Of a stretch of 64,000 bases of DNA, positions 51,952 to 63,950 are shown piece after piece (positions within the stretch are counted from its first letter, which is position 1; each line of letters begins with the position of its first letter). Made by a program: the position numbers and the translations under genes. The notes beneath the pieces are model-generated. The model had not been told where the DNA came from and did not search any database. It saw only the letters and a list, made by a program, of their open reading frames with translations. The stretch comes from Stomoxys calcitrans (lineage: Eukaryota; Arthropoda; Insecta; Diptera; Muscidae): contig NC_081554.1 in the NCBI RefSeq assembly GCF_963082655.1, positions 53,061,609-53,125,608 of the forward strand, read 5' to 3'.

Positions 51952-54900
51952 AGCCAGCAAATCCCGCAATAGAGACTCCAGACAGTGTCCTGCGGAGGTA
52001 GACAAGGTCGAAGGAAGCGCCTATGGCCACTTAGTCTTCATGGAGGACTGTGAGATTCCAAAAGGAGACCACAGTCATCACGGAAGGTTAAGATGGCTAC
52101 TGAGAATGGTAAGCAGCCGCCCTCTTACGCCAGAGTGGAAAGGAAGCACAACAGAGATGAGCTGATTATGCAGTCATCAATATCGGCTGTACATCCGATA
52201 GAATTCCACCAGATCATCGGTCCCAAGTGGAGGATCTGGTTAAAGATCAGATTTTCGAACATGTGTGGAACTCTGTAGAGTTGCGTTTTGCGCCGACGGA
52301 ATGTATTAATACCGTCAAACAACTCGTCACAGGTATTCATGCTCCCTGGGAGGGCGCAAAGCTGGACGTTGTGAGAAAGATGGATATCCCCTCGCTCACA
52401 AAGGAGACGGGCTTCATCAAGGGATGGGGCAGTAAATTTGCAACGGAACGCATGTTGGGATTCTTCTTGGGCAAGCAAAACCAAGGTTTGGTCGCAGAGA
52501 AGTGGGAGGGGAGGTTCCACAGGGAGGAGAAGAAGGAAGAAACTCTCCTTGTGGTTGGCATTGATCAAGTCTCCGTGACGAGTTTAGCTAAGACTAAAGG
52601 CATGCCGCACTACGGGAGCAAAGCTGTCTTTTCAAGATTGGGAAGGCTAGGATAGGCTGAAATTCTCATTTTGAGACACCAGGCCGTGCAGTGGCAGGTG
52701 ACTCAAAACAGCCCAACAAACTGGGGGCTGACAACGAGAAAATTACGGCCTCTCTCAATATCAGGCAGTGTAGTGTTGAGGCTTTTGATGAAAACCCATT
52801 TTCCACAGGATACGACGGGAATCACGGAGACACCGAAATCTTGAAATAATGACATTAATCGAAGGTTTATAATTACGGAATTTATGGTCAAGGAATCCTT
52901 GAGGAGCTTTAAACCATTTAAGTCACCCGGACCTGATGAAATATTTCCGGCGTTACTATAGAAAGAGACAGACTATCTGGCGCCCCATCTGAGCTGTATT
53001 TTCACAGTGTGCCTGTGACTTGCATATACTCCGAAATCCTGGCAGGAGGCAAGGGTGGTGCTTATACCCAAGCCAGGCAAGGCAAGTTATACGACACCAA
53101 AGGCCTACAGACCTATAAGCCTTACGTCCTTTGTACTCAAAACCATGGAACGTATTGTGGATACCATGATAAAGAGTAGAACATCCAGCGAACTGGTCAA
53201 ATACAAACAGCCTTCCTATGTCAAGGGAAGGTCGGTGGAACTTGCCCTGCACGAGGTTGTGCATAAAATAAAAAAAAAATCCTTCGATACCAAACGTAGA
53301 TCCTAATACTGAAATATCAGGCAATGTAGTGGCGAGAGGCCCAACACAGCCTAACAAACAGAGACCCGACGACAAACCCATCACCAACTTCAAGATTCGG
53401 AATACTGGGATAGGTGAAGATCCTAATATGGAAACATTAGGCAGCGCAGCGACAGGAGTCTCAATGCAACCCAACGAACAGGGAGCCGATGATGGTACCA
53501 TCACCTACTTCCAAGAAGCCCATTTACTTAATGTTTGGAAGACTGAGATAGGCAGAGATCCTAGTATTGAAACATCAGGCAGTACAGGGAATGGAAACCC
53601 AATACAGCAGCCTAACGAACAGGGACCCGACGATGGAACCATTACCGACTTTATAAAGAGTCGAAAAACTAAACTAGGCAAAGGTCCTAAGACGATGACA
53701 TCAGGCAGTGCAGTGACTGGAAACTCTATGCAGTCTGAAGAATAGAGAACAGACGATGAGATCATCACCTATTCCCAAGATGCCTATTTACTGGAGGACC
53801 AATGATTGAGGTAATCCAGATAAACCTCCACCGCTCACGCTCTGATGGAGAAAATCAGCAAGGGCAAGGTTCATATTGCCTTAATTCAGGAGCCATGGAC
53901 GACCCGGAACAACGTTTCTGGACTGAACCATATCAACTACCAATTATTCTATGCCAACACTGGTACTCCGCCGAGGACATCTGTTATTTGTCATTCGGAT
54001 GCAACAGGGAGACGGTGGACCATACCTGGCATAACTTTGTCTGCCTTTGACTCTCCGACACCGCCACCCACGCCAAAGTTGCAACGGCTGGTGAGGAAAG
54101 CAAAAAAGACTGGAAACGAGGTACTAGTAGGTTGCGATGCGAACTCTCACCACATTTCGTGGGGTAGTACCAACTCTAATAAGCCGGGCCAAGCCCTGGC
54201 AAAGTTCTTGAATACTAAGAACCTAATAACACTTAATATTGGTAACACCGCTACCTTTGTTCTTATTTACCAGGGCTTGGCCCCGCTTATTAAGGGAGGA
54301 GGTATTAGATGTGACGATATGTTCGGAAAATCTAATTGACGAGGTTCTGGATTGGAGGGTCTCCATGGAACACTCTTTCTCTGATCATCGCTACATTAGG
54401 TTTAGAATAGCACGGCCAGTGCCGAATCCGAGAAACTTCCGGAATAAGTTGAAAACCAACTGGACAAAAGTCGCAAGGCTGCCCATATGAGAAGTTGGGC
54501 AAGATAATTTAGTCCAAGCATAACAGACATTGACGGAAATGTCAACAGGATAACAACTGAACTGGTTGGGTCCTTCGAAGATAGTTGTCCTCTTCGGAAA
54601 AGGAAATTAGCCCAAGAAAAACCCTGGATGACCGGGGAGATTCGCAAAATTGGGAAAGAGGTCCGCAGACTTGTTAACAGAGCACGTCGTAAAAAAGCGG
54701 AAGTTTACTAGGATGTGTACTACACACGGCTCAAGGAGTACAATAAGATTAACAGAGCGCCTAAACGTGCCTGCTGGAAGCTTTTCTGCGAATAGGTTGA
54801 TAGCGTTAATAACGCCTCCAAGATAAAAAAAGTTTCTCTCAAAAACCCATCTCCAAACTGAAATTTTAGAAGACGACATGGGAGTGAGAGCAGAGACAAT

Positions 54901-54990
54901 GGAGGACATGTTAAGGGTTTTGATGAAAACCTATTTTCCACAGTATACGACGAGACTCACGGTAACACCGGATACTTGGAATAAAGAGGT
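51952..54990 (+). mobile_element. Rearranged dead LINE: ORF1 pieces, misplaced RT segment, endonuclease
   Basis: Several parts of one LINE occur out of order. 52093-52650 holds an unrecognised ORF1-type frame (142 codons at 52227-52655). 52780-53300 holds an early reverse transcriptase segment with VVLIPKPGKASYT and AYRPISLTSFVLKTMERIV. 53329-53745 holds repeated ORF1 tail units. 53802-54480 holds endonuclease pieces (KVHIALIQEPW, VGCDANSHHISWGS, FSDHRYIRFRI). 54540-54990 holds the linker before the reverse transcriptase (KPWMTGEIRKIGKEV). Frameshifts separate them, and none is functional. Confidence 0.7.
53310..53745 (+). repeat. ORF1 tail made of ~40-residue protein repeats
   Basis: Within a 138-codon open frame the unit (TE/K)IGxDPxxETxGSxxTGxxxQPNEQGxDDGTITxF recurs about three to four times, with DNA units of about 120-135 bp containing atcaggcag and aacagggacccgacgatgg. 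It is probably the C-terminal linker of the LINE's RNA-binding ORF1 protein; the function of the repeats is unknown. A related start of the unit is found before the misplaced segment, near 52740-52770. Confidence 0.6.
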
Positions 54991-54999
54991 TTAAGGCTC

Positions 55000-55280
55000 T
55001 GGTGGTGGGGAATCCCCCCGACACTAAAGGTGGAATTTTAATGCCAAGTTCACACTCTACTCACAAATACCTTTAATTTGATACCCATATTGTCCCAATC
55101 GGTAAACATGTCCGTTCGGGTGGGTTTTGGGATGGGGCGTCCCCCCAGGTTACTTGACCCCAAAGTTTTGCAACAATTTCGTGTTTTTTGGGTACCATAA
55201 GGTAATTTTTACCGGAGGGTTTCATAAAAATCTGTTCAGCCGCTTGACTCTATTCGGACCAAACAAAGCGCAACATTTTA
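55000..55280 (+). repeat. Fragment of the G-rich interspersed repeat
   Basis: Shares caaatacctt(t)aatttgat, catattgtcccaatcggtaa, catgtccg, a tttgggatgggg stretch and cgtcccccca with the repeat at 46031-47244. It includes the gtaccataaggtaa and ctgttcagccg terminal pieces. It is truncated and non-coding. Confidence 0.65.
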
Positions 55281-56940
55281 ATTTTTATATAATGGATGTT
55301 GCTGCTTTTTAACACCGTTTTCCTTATTATCTGGTTTGCAAGTGTATACGATTTTTTTTACCTTTCTACCAGGATTTGAAATGCTTATCCCCGATTTACC
55401 GACAACAACAACCTCTATGCCTTTTTTTCCTCTTGAAATCAATACTAAAGTGTCATGGCAAATATGATGCCTTTAGGACTCGGCGCGTGGTCATCGCAAT
55501 GCATACATGGAGCAGAGAACACAAATCATCATAATTGACAGAAATTAATTGATATGCTATCGGAGTTCCTAGAAGGAAATTGATTTATAAGCAAAATGGC
55601 AAAAGCAAGGTCATGCCACCATAACTCATAAGAAGTTGACACAGCGAAACGGCGGAGAAGAAGAAAGCCTTGAAAACATAAGGCGCATCTAAAATATGGA
55701 ATAAAATATTCAAAGCACGAACCGTATGCTCCAAATGCCAATTAACATATTTAATCCTTTAAGGATTTACGATTGCTCTTTGAAAAATGAAAAACACAAA
55801 AAACAACACCCAGAATGGTTAACAGGAAAAAGGATGCCAGGCCACATAGCAAGGACACCATAAATTTTCATACAAAAAAAAAGAAAAATATTATTTATTA
55901 ATGTTTTATGCTGCCACAAAGTTTAACACACACAGAGTGAGGCTCTTCATCAAGGTTTTGCTTTCACTTTGGCTAAGCCTGATACCACTCGGACTGTTTA
56001 AGCAAAAACCACAGATTTAATGACGCTAGACATATTTGTGTTTTGCCCTCTAAAGGATTGCCCCGCATAGGCAAGGACTGTGGGCAAAGGACTACTGCTG
56101 GTGCCCAGTGAAAGGGCAAAAGGACTTTGGTGCGGAAAAAACTGACACACACCACAAATTGTTGTTTAAACTTTTTAGTAATTCTCTGGAATCAAGGGCA
56201 ATATGTTTTGCAGCTAGCCCTTTTTTATGGGTGGAGGAGAATATCGTTTTCGTAATGATTTTATAATACCTATTTAAGGGGCCCTAGTTTGGTCCTAGCT
56301 TGTTTCCTTGCCATCGCCAAACCTTTGTCAAATCGGGTTGGACATTTATGAAGGATTTAAATTTGTTTGAGAATGTCTTTTCATTTGTTTGCTCTACCAC
56401 GGTTGACTACTTACGAGACCAAGTTACAGGAGAGCAGGGGGGAGTTTTCTTTTCATTTCACTTAAGCCACAAATTTTGAATTTCTTTATGACTTGGCCTA
56501 CTATTGCTAATGTTTAAGGCATTATGCTTGTTCCTTTTCCCAGTAACTTTACTCTATGTACGAGTATTTTGTGACAGTTTAAGCTGCTCGGATTAAATTA
56601 TGGAAATATGTTCAACAACATTTCCTTAGGAAATTGAATGTAAACAAACAAAACAAATATGTTGAGATTTATGAAAAATAATACCATGCATGTGCCAACT
56701 GATAACAGCAAAACAAGTGAGTGAAGACAAAAAACAAGGGGGCCTTCAAGACCTTTTGATATTCTACACAGTTGCTGACTTGTGTAACTTAAAACAGATG
56801 AAAATAACTTTGTAAACGGAAATTACAGGAGAGATGGAGACAAGAGATGTGGAAACATACTCGATTTTGCAAAACTAGGTTTGAATCGTATATATTTTTA
56901 TGTGGATCAAGTAAGGGTGATTTTTAAGAGCTATGGGAAA
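55281..56940. other. Non-repetitive stretch, no gene seen
   Basis: About 1.65 kb without recognised mobile-element blocks or long frames on either strand. It could be a Pde6 upstream intron or intergenic DNA. I looked for GAF-domain exons on the minus strand and saw none. Confidence 0.4.
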
Positions 56941-56947
56941 GTTAAAA

Positions 56948-58474
56948 AAAAACAAGTAAAAGCGTGCTAAGTTCGGCCGGGCCGAATCTTATATACCCTC
57001 CACCATGGATCGCATATGTCGAGTTCTTTTCCCGGCATCTCTTCTTAGGCAAAAAAAGGATATAAGAAAAGATTTGCTCTGCTATTAGAGCGATATCAAG
57101 ATATGGTCCGGTTTGGACCACAATTAAATTATATGTTGGAGACCTGTGTAAAATGTCAGCCAATTCGAATAAGAATTGCGCCCTTTGTGGGCTCAAGAAG
57201 TAAAATAGAGAGATCGATTTATATGGGAGCTGTATCCGGCTATGGACCGATTCAGACCATAATAAACACGTATGTTGATGGTCATGAAAGAATCCGTCGT
57301 ACAAAATTTCAGGCAAATCGGATAACAATTGCGACCTCTAGAGGCTCAAGAAGTCAAGATCCCAGATCGGTTTATATGGCAGCTATATCAGGTTATGAAC
57401 CGATTTGAACCATACTTGGCACAGTTGTTGGATATCATAATAAAACACGTCGTGCAAAATTTCATCCCAATCGGATGAGAATTGCGCACTCTAGAGGCTC
57501 AAGAAGTCAAGACCCAAGATCGATTTATATGGCAGCTATATCAGGTTATGGACCGATTTGAACCATACTTGGCACAGTTGTTGGATATAATAACAAAACA
57601 CGTCGTGCAAAATTTCATCCCAATCGGATGAGAATTGCGCACTCTAGAGGCTCAAGAAGTCAAGACCCAAGATCGGTTTATATGGCAGCTATATCAGGTT
57701 ATGGAACGATTTGAACCATACTTGGCACAGTTGTTGGATATAATAACAAAACACGTCGTGCAAAATTTCATCCCAATCGGATGAGAATTGCGCACTCTAG
57801 AGGCTCAAGAAGTCAAGACCCAAGATCGGTTTATATGGCAGCTATATCAGGTTATGTACCGATTTGAACCATACTTGGCACAGTTGTTGGATGTCATAAC
57901 AAAACACTTGATGCAAAATTTCATCCCAATCGGATAAGAATTGCGCCCTCTAGACGCTCAAGAAGTCAAGATCCAAGATCGGTTTATATGGCAGCTATAT
58001 CAGGTTATGGACCGATTTGAACCATACTTGGCACAGTTGTTGGATGTCATAACAAAACACGTCGTGCAAAATTTCATTCCAATCGGATAAGAATTGCGCA
58101 CTCTAGAGGCTCAAGAAGTCAAGACCCAAGATCGGTTTATATGGCAGCTATATCAAAACATGGACCGATATGGCCCATTTACAATACCAACCGACCTACA
58201 CTAATAAGAAGTATTTGTGCAAAATTTCAAGCGCCTAGCTTTACTCCTTCGGAAGTTAGCGTGCTTTCGACAGACAGACGGACGGACGGACGGACGGACG
58301 GACGGACGGACGGAAGGACGGACGGACAGACGGACGGACATGGCTAGATCGACATAAAATTTCACGACGATCAAGAATATATATACTTTATGGGGTCTCA
58401 GACGAATATTTCGAGTAGTTACAAACAGAATGACGAAATTAGTATACCCCCCATCTTATGGTGGAGGGTATAAA
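56948..58474 (+). mobile_element. Non-autonomous element with 15-bp inverted ends (copy 2)
   Basis: Same architecture as 44304-45318 and better preserved. It starts acaagtaaaagcgtgctaag and has a perfect ttcggccgggccgaa palindrome. TATACCCTCCACCAT is at 56992-57006 and its reverse complement at 58458-58472. An internal array of 153-bp units follows, then a (GGAC)n microsatellite at about 58271-58340, then tatatactttatggggtctc. No coding capacity. Confidence 0.85.
57365..58140 (+). repeat. Exact 153-bp tandem repeat array in the element
   Basis: gatcg(g/a)tttatatggcagc starts at 57365, 57518, 57671, 57824, 57977 and 58130, each exactly 153 bp apart. Units differ only by scattered substitutions and contain gaaccatacttggcacag and aacaaaacacgtcgtgc. 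The constant length suggests recent tandem expansion. Confidence 0.92.
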
Positions 58475-58605
58475 AACAGCTAGGAAATGCAAAAGTCGGG
58501 CGAAGCCTACTATAAAATATCCTACACCACCGAGTCTACATTCATACTACTCTGAGTATATGAAACCTATGTTGAAATCTAGTCAGACTTTAATTTTGCA
58601 TACTA

Positions 58606-58844
58606 TCGGGTTGCCCAAAAAGTTATTGCGGATTTTTTAAAAGAAAGTAAATGCATTTTTAATAAAACTTAGAATGAACTTTAATCAAATATACTTTTTT
58701 TTTACATTTTTTTTCTAAAGCAAGCTAAAAGTAACAGCTGATAACTGACAGAAGAAAGAATGCAATTACAGAGTCACAAGCTGTGAAAAAATTTGTCAAC
58801 GCCGACTATATGAAAAATCCGCAATTACTTTTTGGGCAACCCAA
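58606..58844. mobile_element. 239-bp mariner-type MITE
   Basis: Inverted ends of about 32 bp start TCGGGTTGCCCAAAAAGT on the left; the right end reads TTGGGTTGCCCAAAAAGT on the other strand. They continue to gcggatttttt/aaaaaatccgc-like sequence and are flanked by TA on both sides (58604-58605 and 58845-58846). There is no transposase. The ends and TA target are typical of the mariner family, so it is likely mobilised in trans. Confidence 0.88.
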
Positions 58845-58854
58845 TACTATACTT

Positions 58855-61130
58855 TACTTCGATTGGCTATGACAGAATATTTGGTCCACTAGCCGAACGT
58901 GGAATAGCGTTCCAAAAGCCTCAATCTTCTGCGCTCATTCTAAAATCTTTGACACCGAGTTTCGAGGTGTCTTCCACCACTTGAACTTTCCATTAGGTTT
59001 TTGGTCTTCCCAGATTGCGTGTGCCACCGTATTTGCCTTCAAAAGACTTCTTTGCTGGTGCTTTTTCATCCATTCTGACAACATGACCTAACCAACGCAG
59101 TCGTTGTAGTTTGATAAGTGTAACCATGTCGTCATACCCCTCATACAGCTCGTGGTTCATATGTCACCTATATTCTCCATTAACGCAAACTGGTCCATAT
59201 AATTTATGAAGAATCTTTCTCTCAAATACTCCAAGTACTGCCTCATCTGCTTTCAAAAGTTCCCATATAACAGCACGGGTAGTATCAGTGTCTTGCATAG
59301 TGTAATCTTCGTCTGTCGAGAGGTGGCTTTGTTTCTAAACTGCTTACTTAGTCCAAAGTAGCATCTGTTTGCCAGTATTATTCTTCACTTCATTTCAAAA
59401 CTCGTTTCGGTTACGGCCGTGCCGGGCTAGATAATGTTGCTGACTGTCTCAAAGTTGTGGTTCCAAACTTTCTCCATTTTCTTTATTTGCTCAGTTGTAC
59501 AAGGCGTTTTGGGAAATGAACCATCCATTTCGTCTTATCTCCATTTATTGCCAGACCCATTTGCACTGGCTCTCTTTCGATTCTTTCGAAGGCTGCAGTT
59601 ACCAATTCCGGTGACTGACCTATGATATCGATATCGTCGGCATAGGCGAGTAGCATGTGCTCTCTTGTGATTAGTGTGCCATATCTATTCACTTCTGCAT
59701 CTCGTATAATCTTCTCCAACAGGATATTAAAGAGATCACACAATAGACTGTCTCCTTATCTGAAACCTCGTTTGGTATTAAATGGTTCGGAAGGATTCTT
59801 TCCTATTCTTACTGAGGGATACCAAACTCTCTTTGCAGGGATACCAAACTCAGACATGGCTTGAAATACCTTTGAATGTATGAGGCTTTGGAAAGCGGCT
59901 TTGTAGCCAATAAAGAGATGGTAGGTGTTGATTTGTCCTTCTCGGGATTTCTACATCCAGGAATTGGCGCAATGTAAATATCTGGTCCAGGATGGATTTA
60001 CCAGGTCTAAAGCCGCATTGCCCACAGGGCCCAATTATCTCATTGGTCTTAGGTTTTAATCTTTCACACAGTATGCTCGAGAGTATCTTGTATGCGATGG
60101 GGAGAAGACTTATTCCTCTGTAGTTGGCACATTCCGTCTTGTCTCCATTCTTGTGTAGGGGACATAGTATGTTGAGGTTCCATTAATCATCGGGTATGCG
60201 TTTTTCTAGCCAGATTGCGCAGATAAGCTGATGCATACGCCTTATCAGCGTATCGCCTCCGGTCTAAAATAGTTTAGCGGGTAACCCGTCGGCTCCTGCT
60301 GCCTTGTTGTTCTTTAGTCGGGTCACTGCTACTTGGACCTCATTCTGACTGGGCGGTAAACATTCTATACCATCATCAGGGATTGATTCTGCGGTATCCT
60401 CTCGGCGCCAATGTCGAACACTAGCAGTTGGGTGAAATGTTCTTTCCATATCCTCAGCATGTTATCTGTGTCAGTTACCCGATTTCCTTCTTTGTCTCTG
60501 CAGAAGGATGTGCCTGCACCAAAGCCATCGGTGTGATGTTTAATTCTTCGGTAGAATTTCCGGACTTTATTCTGGCTCTTGTACATCTCAATTCGCTCAC
60601 ACTCACGTCTTTTCATTTCCTTTTTCCTTCTGCGGAATAGACGTTTCTCCTCTCTCCATTTCTTCCGATACCTCTCCTTCATCTGGCGCGTTGCTAGTGA
60701 TTGCAGGGTTGCTCTATATGCCGCATTCTTGGCTTCAATAGGATCTCGATAGTCTTGGTCGTACCATGGGTTTCTTGAAGGAGGCTTCCGGTACGGATTT
60801 CGTGGCATTATCCATGGGGTGGACAATGGTCTGCCACTGCGCCATTATATCATCGGAACAAGGAGTGCTTTCATCAAGCTGGGTTGGGCCAGTCGAGTGG
60901 AATATGCCGTTGCCATCCATTATGTTTACAGCTTTTCTATGTTCAGCTTCCATTTGGCAGTGTCAGATCTTACCTTCCTTGTCATGTTCAGACGGGTGCA
61001 AACCTTTACTGCAACAAGTTAATGATCCGAGTCTATATTCACTTCATGGATCGATCGTACATCTAACACGCTGGATGAATGCCTTCCATCTATCACAACG
61101 TGATCAATTTGGTCCCTTCGTGTTTTGATC
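58855..61130 (-). mobile_element. Degraded RTE-like LINE, second copy
   Basis: The minus strand carries the same polyprotein as 40506-43135. The tail of the endonuclease (VVIDGRHSSSVLDVRSIHEV, near 61100) leads into [10 protein letters not shown], then [15 protein letters not shown] (60735-60953) and the basic linker (60365-60826). [15 protein letters not shown] (60264-60449) and the [16 protein letters not shown] block (about 60090) follow, then [15 protein letters not shown] with [12 protein letters not shown] (59483-59743), and a degraded C-terminal part down to 58880. Stops and frameshifts are scattered. It reaches further 5' than the intronic copy. Confidence 0.8.
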
Positions 61131-61385
61131 GGGTAACAGCCTTGGACCCAAAAAATTGACTTGTGCCAAATTTTATGAAAATCGGACAACAAATGCGACC
61201 TGTACCTTGGTTACAAGAAAAAAATGGACAGACAGACAGACGGACATAGCTAAAGCGAATCAGGAAGTGATTGTAAGCCGATCGGTATACTTATCGATGG
61301 GTCTAGCTCTTATCCTTCTTAACGTAGCAAACAAATGCACAAAGTTATAATACCCTGTACCACAGTGGTGTTGTAGAGTATAAAA
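61131..61385 (+). repeat. Right end of another DINE-like repeat
   Basis: Contains gccaaattttatgaaaatcgg, a short gacagacagacagacgg microsatellite, gtataatacc-type and gtaccacagtgg pieces, and ends gtagagtataaaaa, parallel to the ends of the elements at 45300 and 58470. It abuts the LINE copy without an obvious duplication. Confidence 0.6.
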
Positions 61386-61650
61386 ATACATAAAATTCAG
61401 AAAATGCATGAAATCTTTATTTGAATCGATAGTACGGTCCATATAAATTAATGTTTGGAGAAGTTTGTCTCTGTTCCTTAGTGGAATGTTCAAGGTCAAA
61501 TTTGCATGTCGATAGAAACTCCGTAGTTAGAGGCTTTATCCCCTCTTATGTGGCTTCCGTTTATCCCTGGGATTTTGAGGTCTCTTCTTTTCTATTAAGC
61601 ACCTCGCTCAGGGGGTCTTGAGAAAGCTGTCTGAATGGGTTTGGCATAAG
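61386..61650. other. Short spacer with a SINE 3' fragment
   Basis: Mostly unassigned. 61465-61515 matches the 3' end of the tRNA-SINE (ttccttagtggaatgttcaa), so it is a strongly truncated SINE copy. Confidence 0.5.
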
Positions 61651-62850
61651 CCCCAGAAAGACTGAGATGTTGCTACCTCCACATACAGATGTGGCTACAA
61701 GTACAACAACAACCAGCAAACAACAACAAACTTAGTGTTTTTCAGGGATGGGGTTCAACTCCGTCCGGAAGCAAAGTATCTGGTGGTGATTTTTGATTAG
61801 AGGATAAGCTGGAGAAGGAAAGTGGGCAAATGGTTCAAAGGGGGACTAAATATAGAGCATCCTGTTGCAACTTGGTAGGAAAGAGTTAGGGCATTAGGCC
61901 AGGGCGGTACACAGGGTACTTACGGCAGCTGTTCGGCTGACTCCAACCTAAAGATATCTGGTTTAGCCACTAACTCTGTACAAAAGAGCCCTCAGCAGGT
62001 CGATTGAGAAGGTACATTGTAATGCGGTGGTGCTAAAAGCTGGGGTAAGAAGAAGTGCCCCGAAATAGGTGCAGACTGTCATACCCAATGTGAGACCTTC
62101 GTTTTGTGACATCGTAGATTGGATCGTAGGAAACAGCCGCTCGTTAAACTATGGCCCGTCCTCTGCGGCGTGGACTATTTACCAGGGAAGTTCTTCTTTG
62201 TTAAAGAGTAGGACGAAGTTATCCCCGAAAGGTATCTCTGGGTTGGGACCGTCCTTTCGGGGACCTTCTGTGTACACTTATGGTTCTACATTAGTTTGGG
62301 GGTACCAGGGCGGGAGCCTTTATTAAGTTTCTTGAAATAAGGGAATCATACAGGCTTCTGGACGGGTGTAGCGTTTTTCACGGGAAAGTATTCGCGGTCC
62401 TGAAGACCTCGCAGACGATGTCGATGCGGGAGCGGCAGCCTGATTGGACTGTTACTATTTACATGGATAGTTAGGTGGGACGGAAGGCTCTAGCGTCTTT
62501 GAAGTATGGGGAATGCTGTGAGGATCTTTTGCGTCTTGGTCATCAAAGAGGCCGACGAGATGGAAACCTATGTCTTCCTCTACAAATGCCCGGAACTTTT
62601 TTTTCCGCTCAGTTGTGGACTTTTTTCGAAATTGTTTGCCGTTTGGACCACTATGCGACGTCAGGTTACATTTTTATGATCTAAAGCAAGAGAGAGAGAG
62701 AGAGAGAAAGCTGCAGCGCTACTCAAGATACCTTCGAAATCAGACAGCATATCAGGCAGGATAAATCGGCATTCATGAGGTGGCGGAAATAATAAACAGG
62801 AACAGAGTAAATGGTGCTTTTAAAAAATCTCTCACTGCCATAGCAACTGG
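61651..62850 (+). pseudogene. Dead LINE fragment with RNase H traces
   Basis: Broken frames read like a reverse transcriptase tail and RNase H of the same class as at 31986-36640. There is a region after cagagatgttgctacctccac, then a VPLLLGPSVYTYGSTL-like piece (TDGS motif degraded, about 62240-62295), a WTVTIYMDS-like piece and GRKALASLKYG-like piece (near 62445-62510). A CAACAACAA stretch lies near 61700. An (AG)n run lies at about 62690-62708. There are many stops; the assignment rests on weak resemblance. Confidence 0.5.
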
Positions 62851-63945
62851 TTAAGTTAACCTCCAAACCTAATGAACCTTTTCTGGGATCTGGCTAGGCA
62901 GAGGTCTACAACACTTATGATGAAATAGCATTAAACCTCTTCAAATAATGACAAGGCAGAAGGAGCCGTTGAGTTGCCAGCTAAGTCATTTAGTACCCAG
63001 GTATTGTACACAATATTAGTTTACTGCTTAGCAAGGGATTTATTAGAGGTCATATTTAAAATGTGTTCTTTGCAAATTCAGTTATTACCAATTCTTTTAA
63101 CAAAATCCTTATTGACCCAACCAAGAGTGCAAGTACCATACATAAATATTTTATGTAAGAAATTGCCAGCATAAAGCCATACCTCAATTTGCCACATTGC
63201 TCAGAAGGGGTGTAGATTTAACTTGAACTTTGTTTTCGCAGTTTCAAACAGAGAAAACATTCTGGTTACAAGTTTTTTTTTCCCTTCGGGCGTAACCACA
63301 TAAATTTGTTTTATGCTGTAACTATACCCCCAAAGACATGCTAAAAATTATCTCTCTAATCTAATGGAGAGAACATTAAATTGTTAATATCTATTGAGGC
63401 ACTTTGTTCTTTATGGTTGCATAATTTAATTGCTTTGCTGGTGTATGCCCCACTGGTGATGGTGATGTTTTCATCCAACTGTATCCAGCGAATTTTTGTG
63501 CTGCAAATTCATTATGAAGAGATTATTTTTGGGGCAAGAGTGAGTGGGGCATATACACAAATTACCCCAACCAAAGAAACCCTTTTTCTTGGTTTCGGTG
63601 CGTGCGGGCATCTGTTTTGTTACTTTTAATTACAGCTATAAATTCGAAAATAAATTCTATCAGATGAAGAGCTAAATGATAAACTAGAAATTTATGGTAA
63701 TTGAAGAGAAACACAACACGAGCATTAACATACAAACATATTTGCAAAACTTCTTCGTAGTATGTATGGGAACATCATTAGCCTTAGGGGATTCCGTTGC
63801 TGCCTCATGTAGTAATGATGAACAAAAATGTTGATGTAGCAAGGAGGAAGAAGGATTGGTAAATTTCTAAATAAAACTTTTTATGAGACTAACCGAAACT
63901 TAAAAAGGGATACATAAGGATATGTAGGGATTCAAATATGACACT
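62851..63945. other. Non-repetitive stretch, no gene seen
   Basis: About 1.1 kb without convincing frames or known repeat blocks on either strand. It could be intronic or intergenic. Confidence 0.4.
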
Positions 63946-63950
63946 AACTT

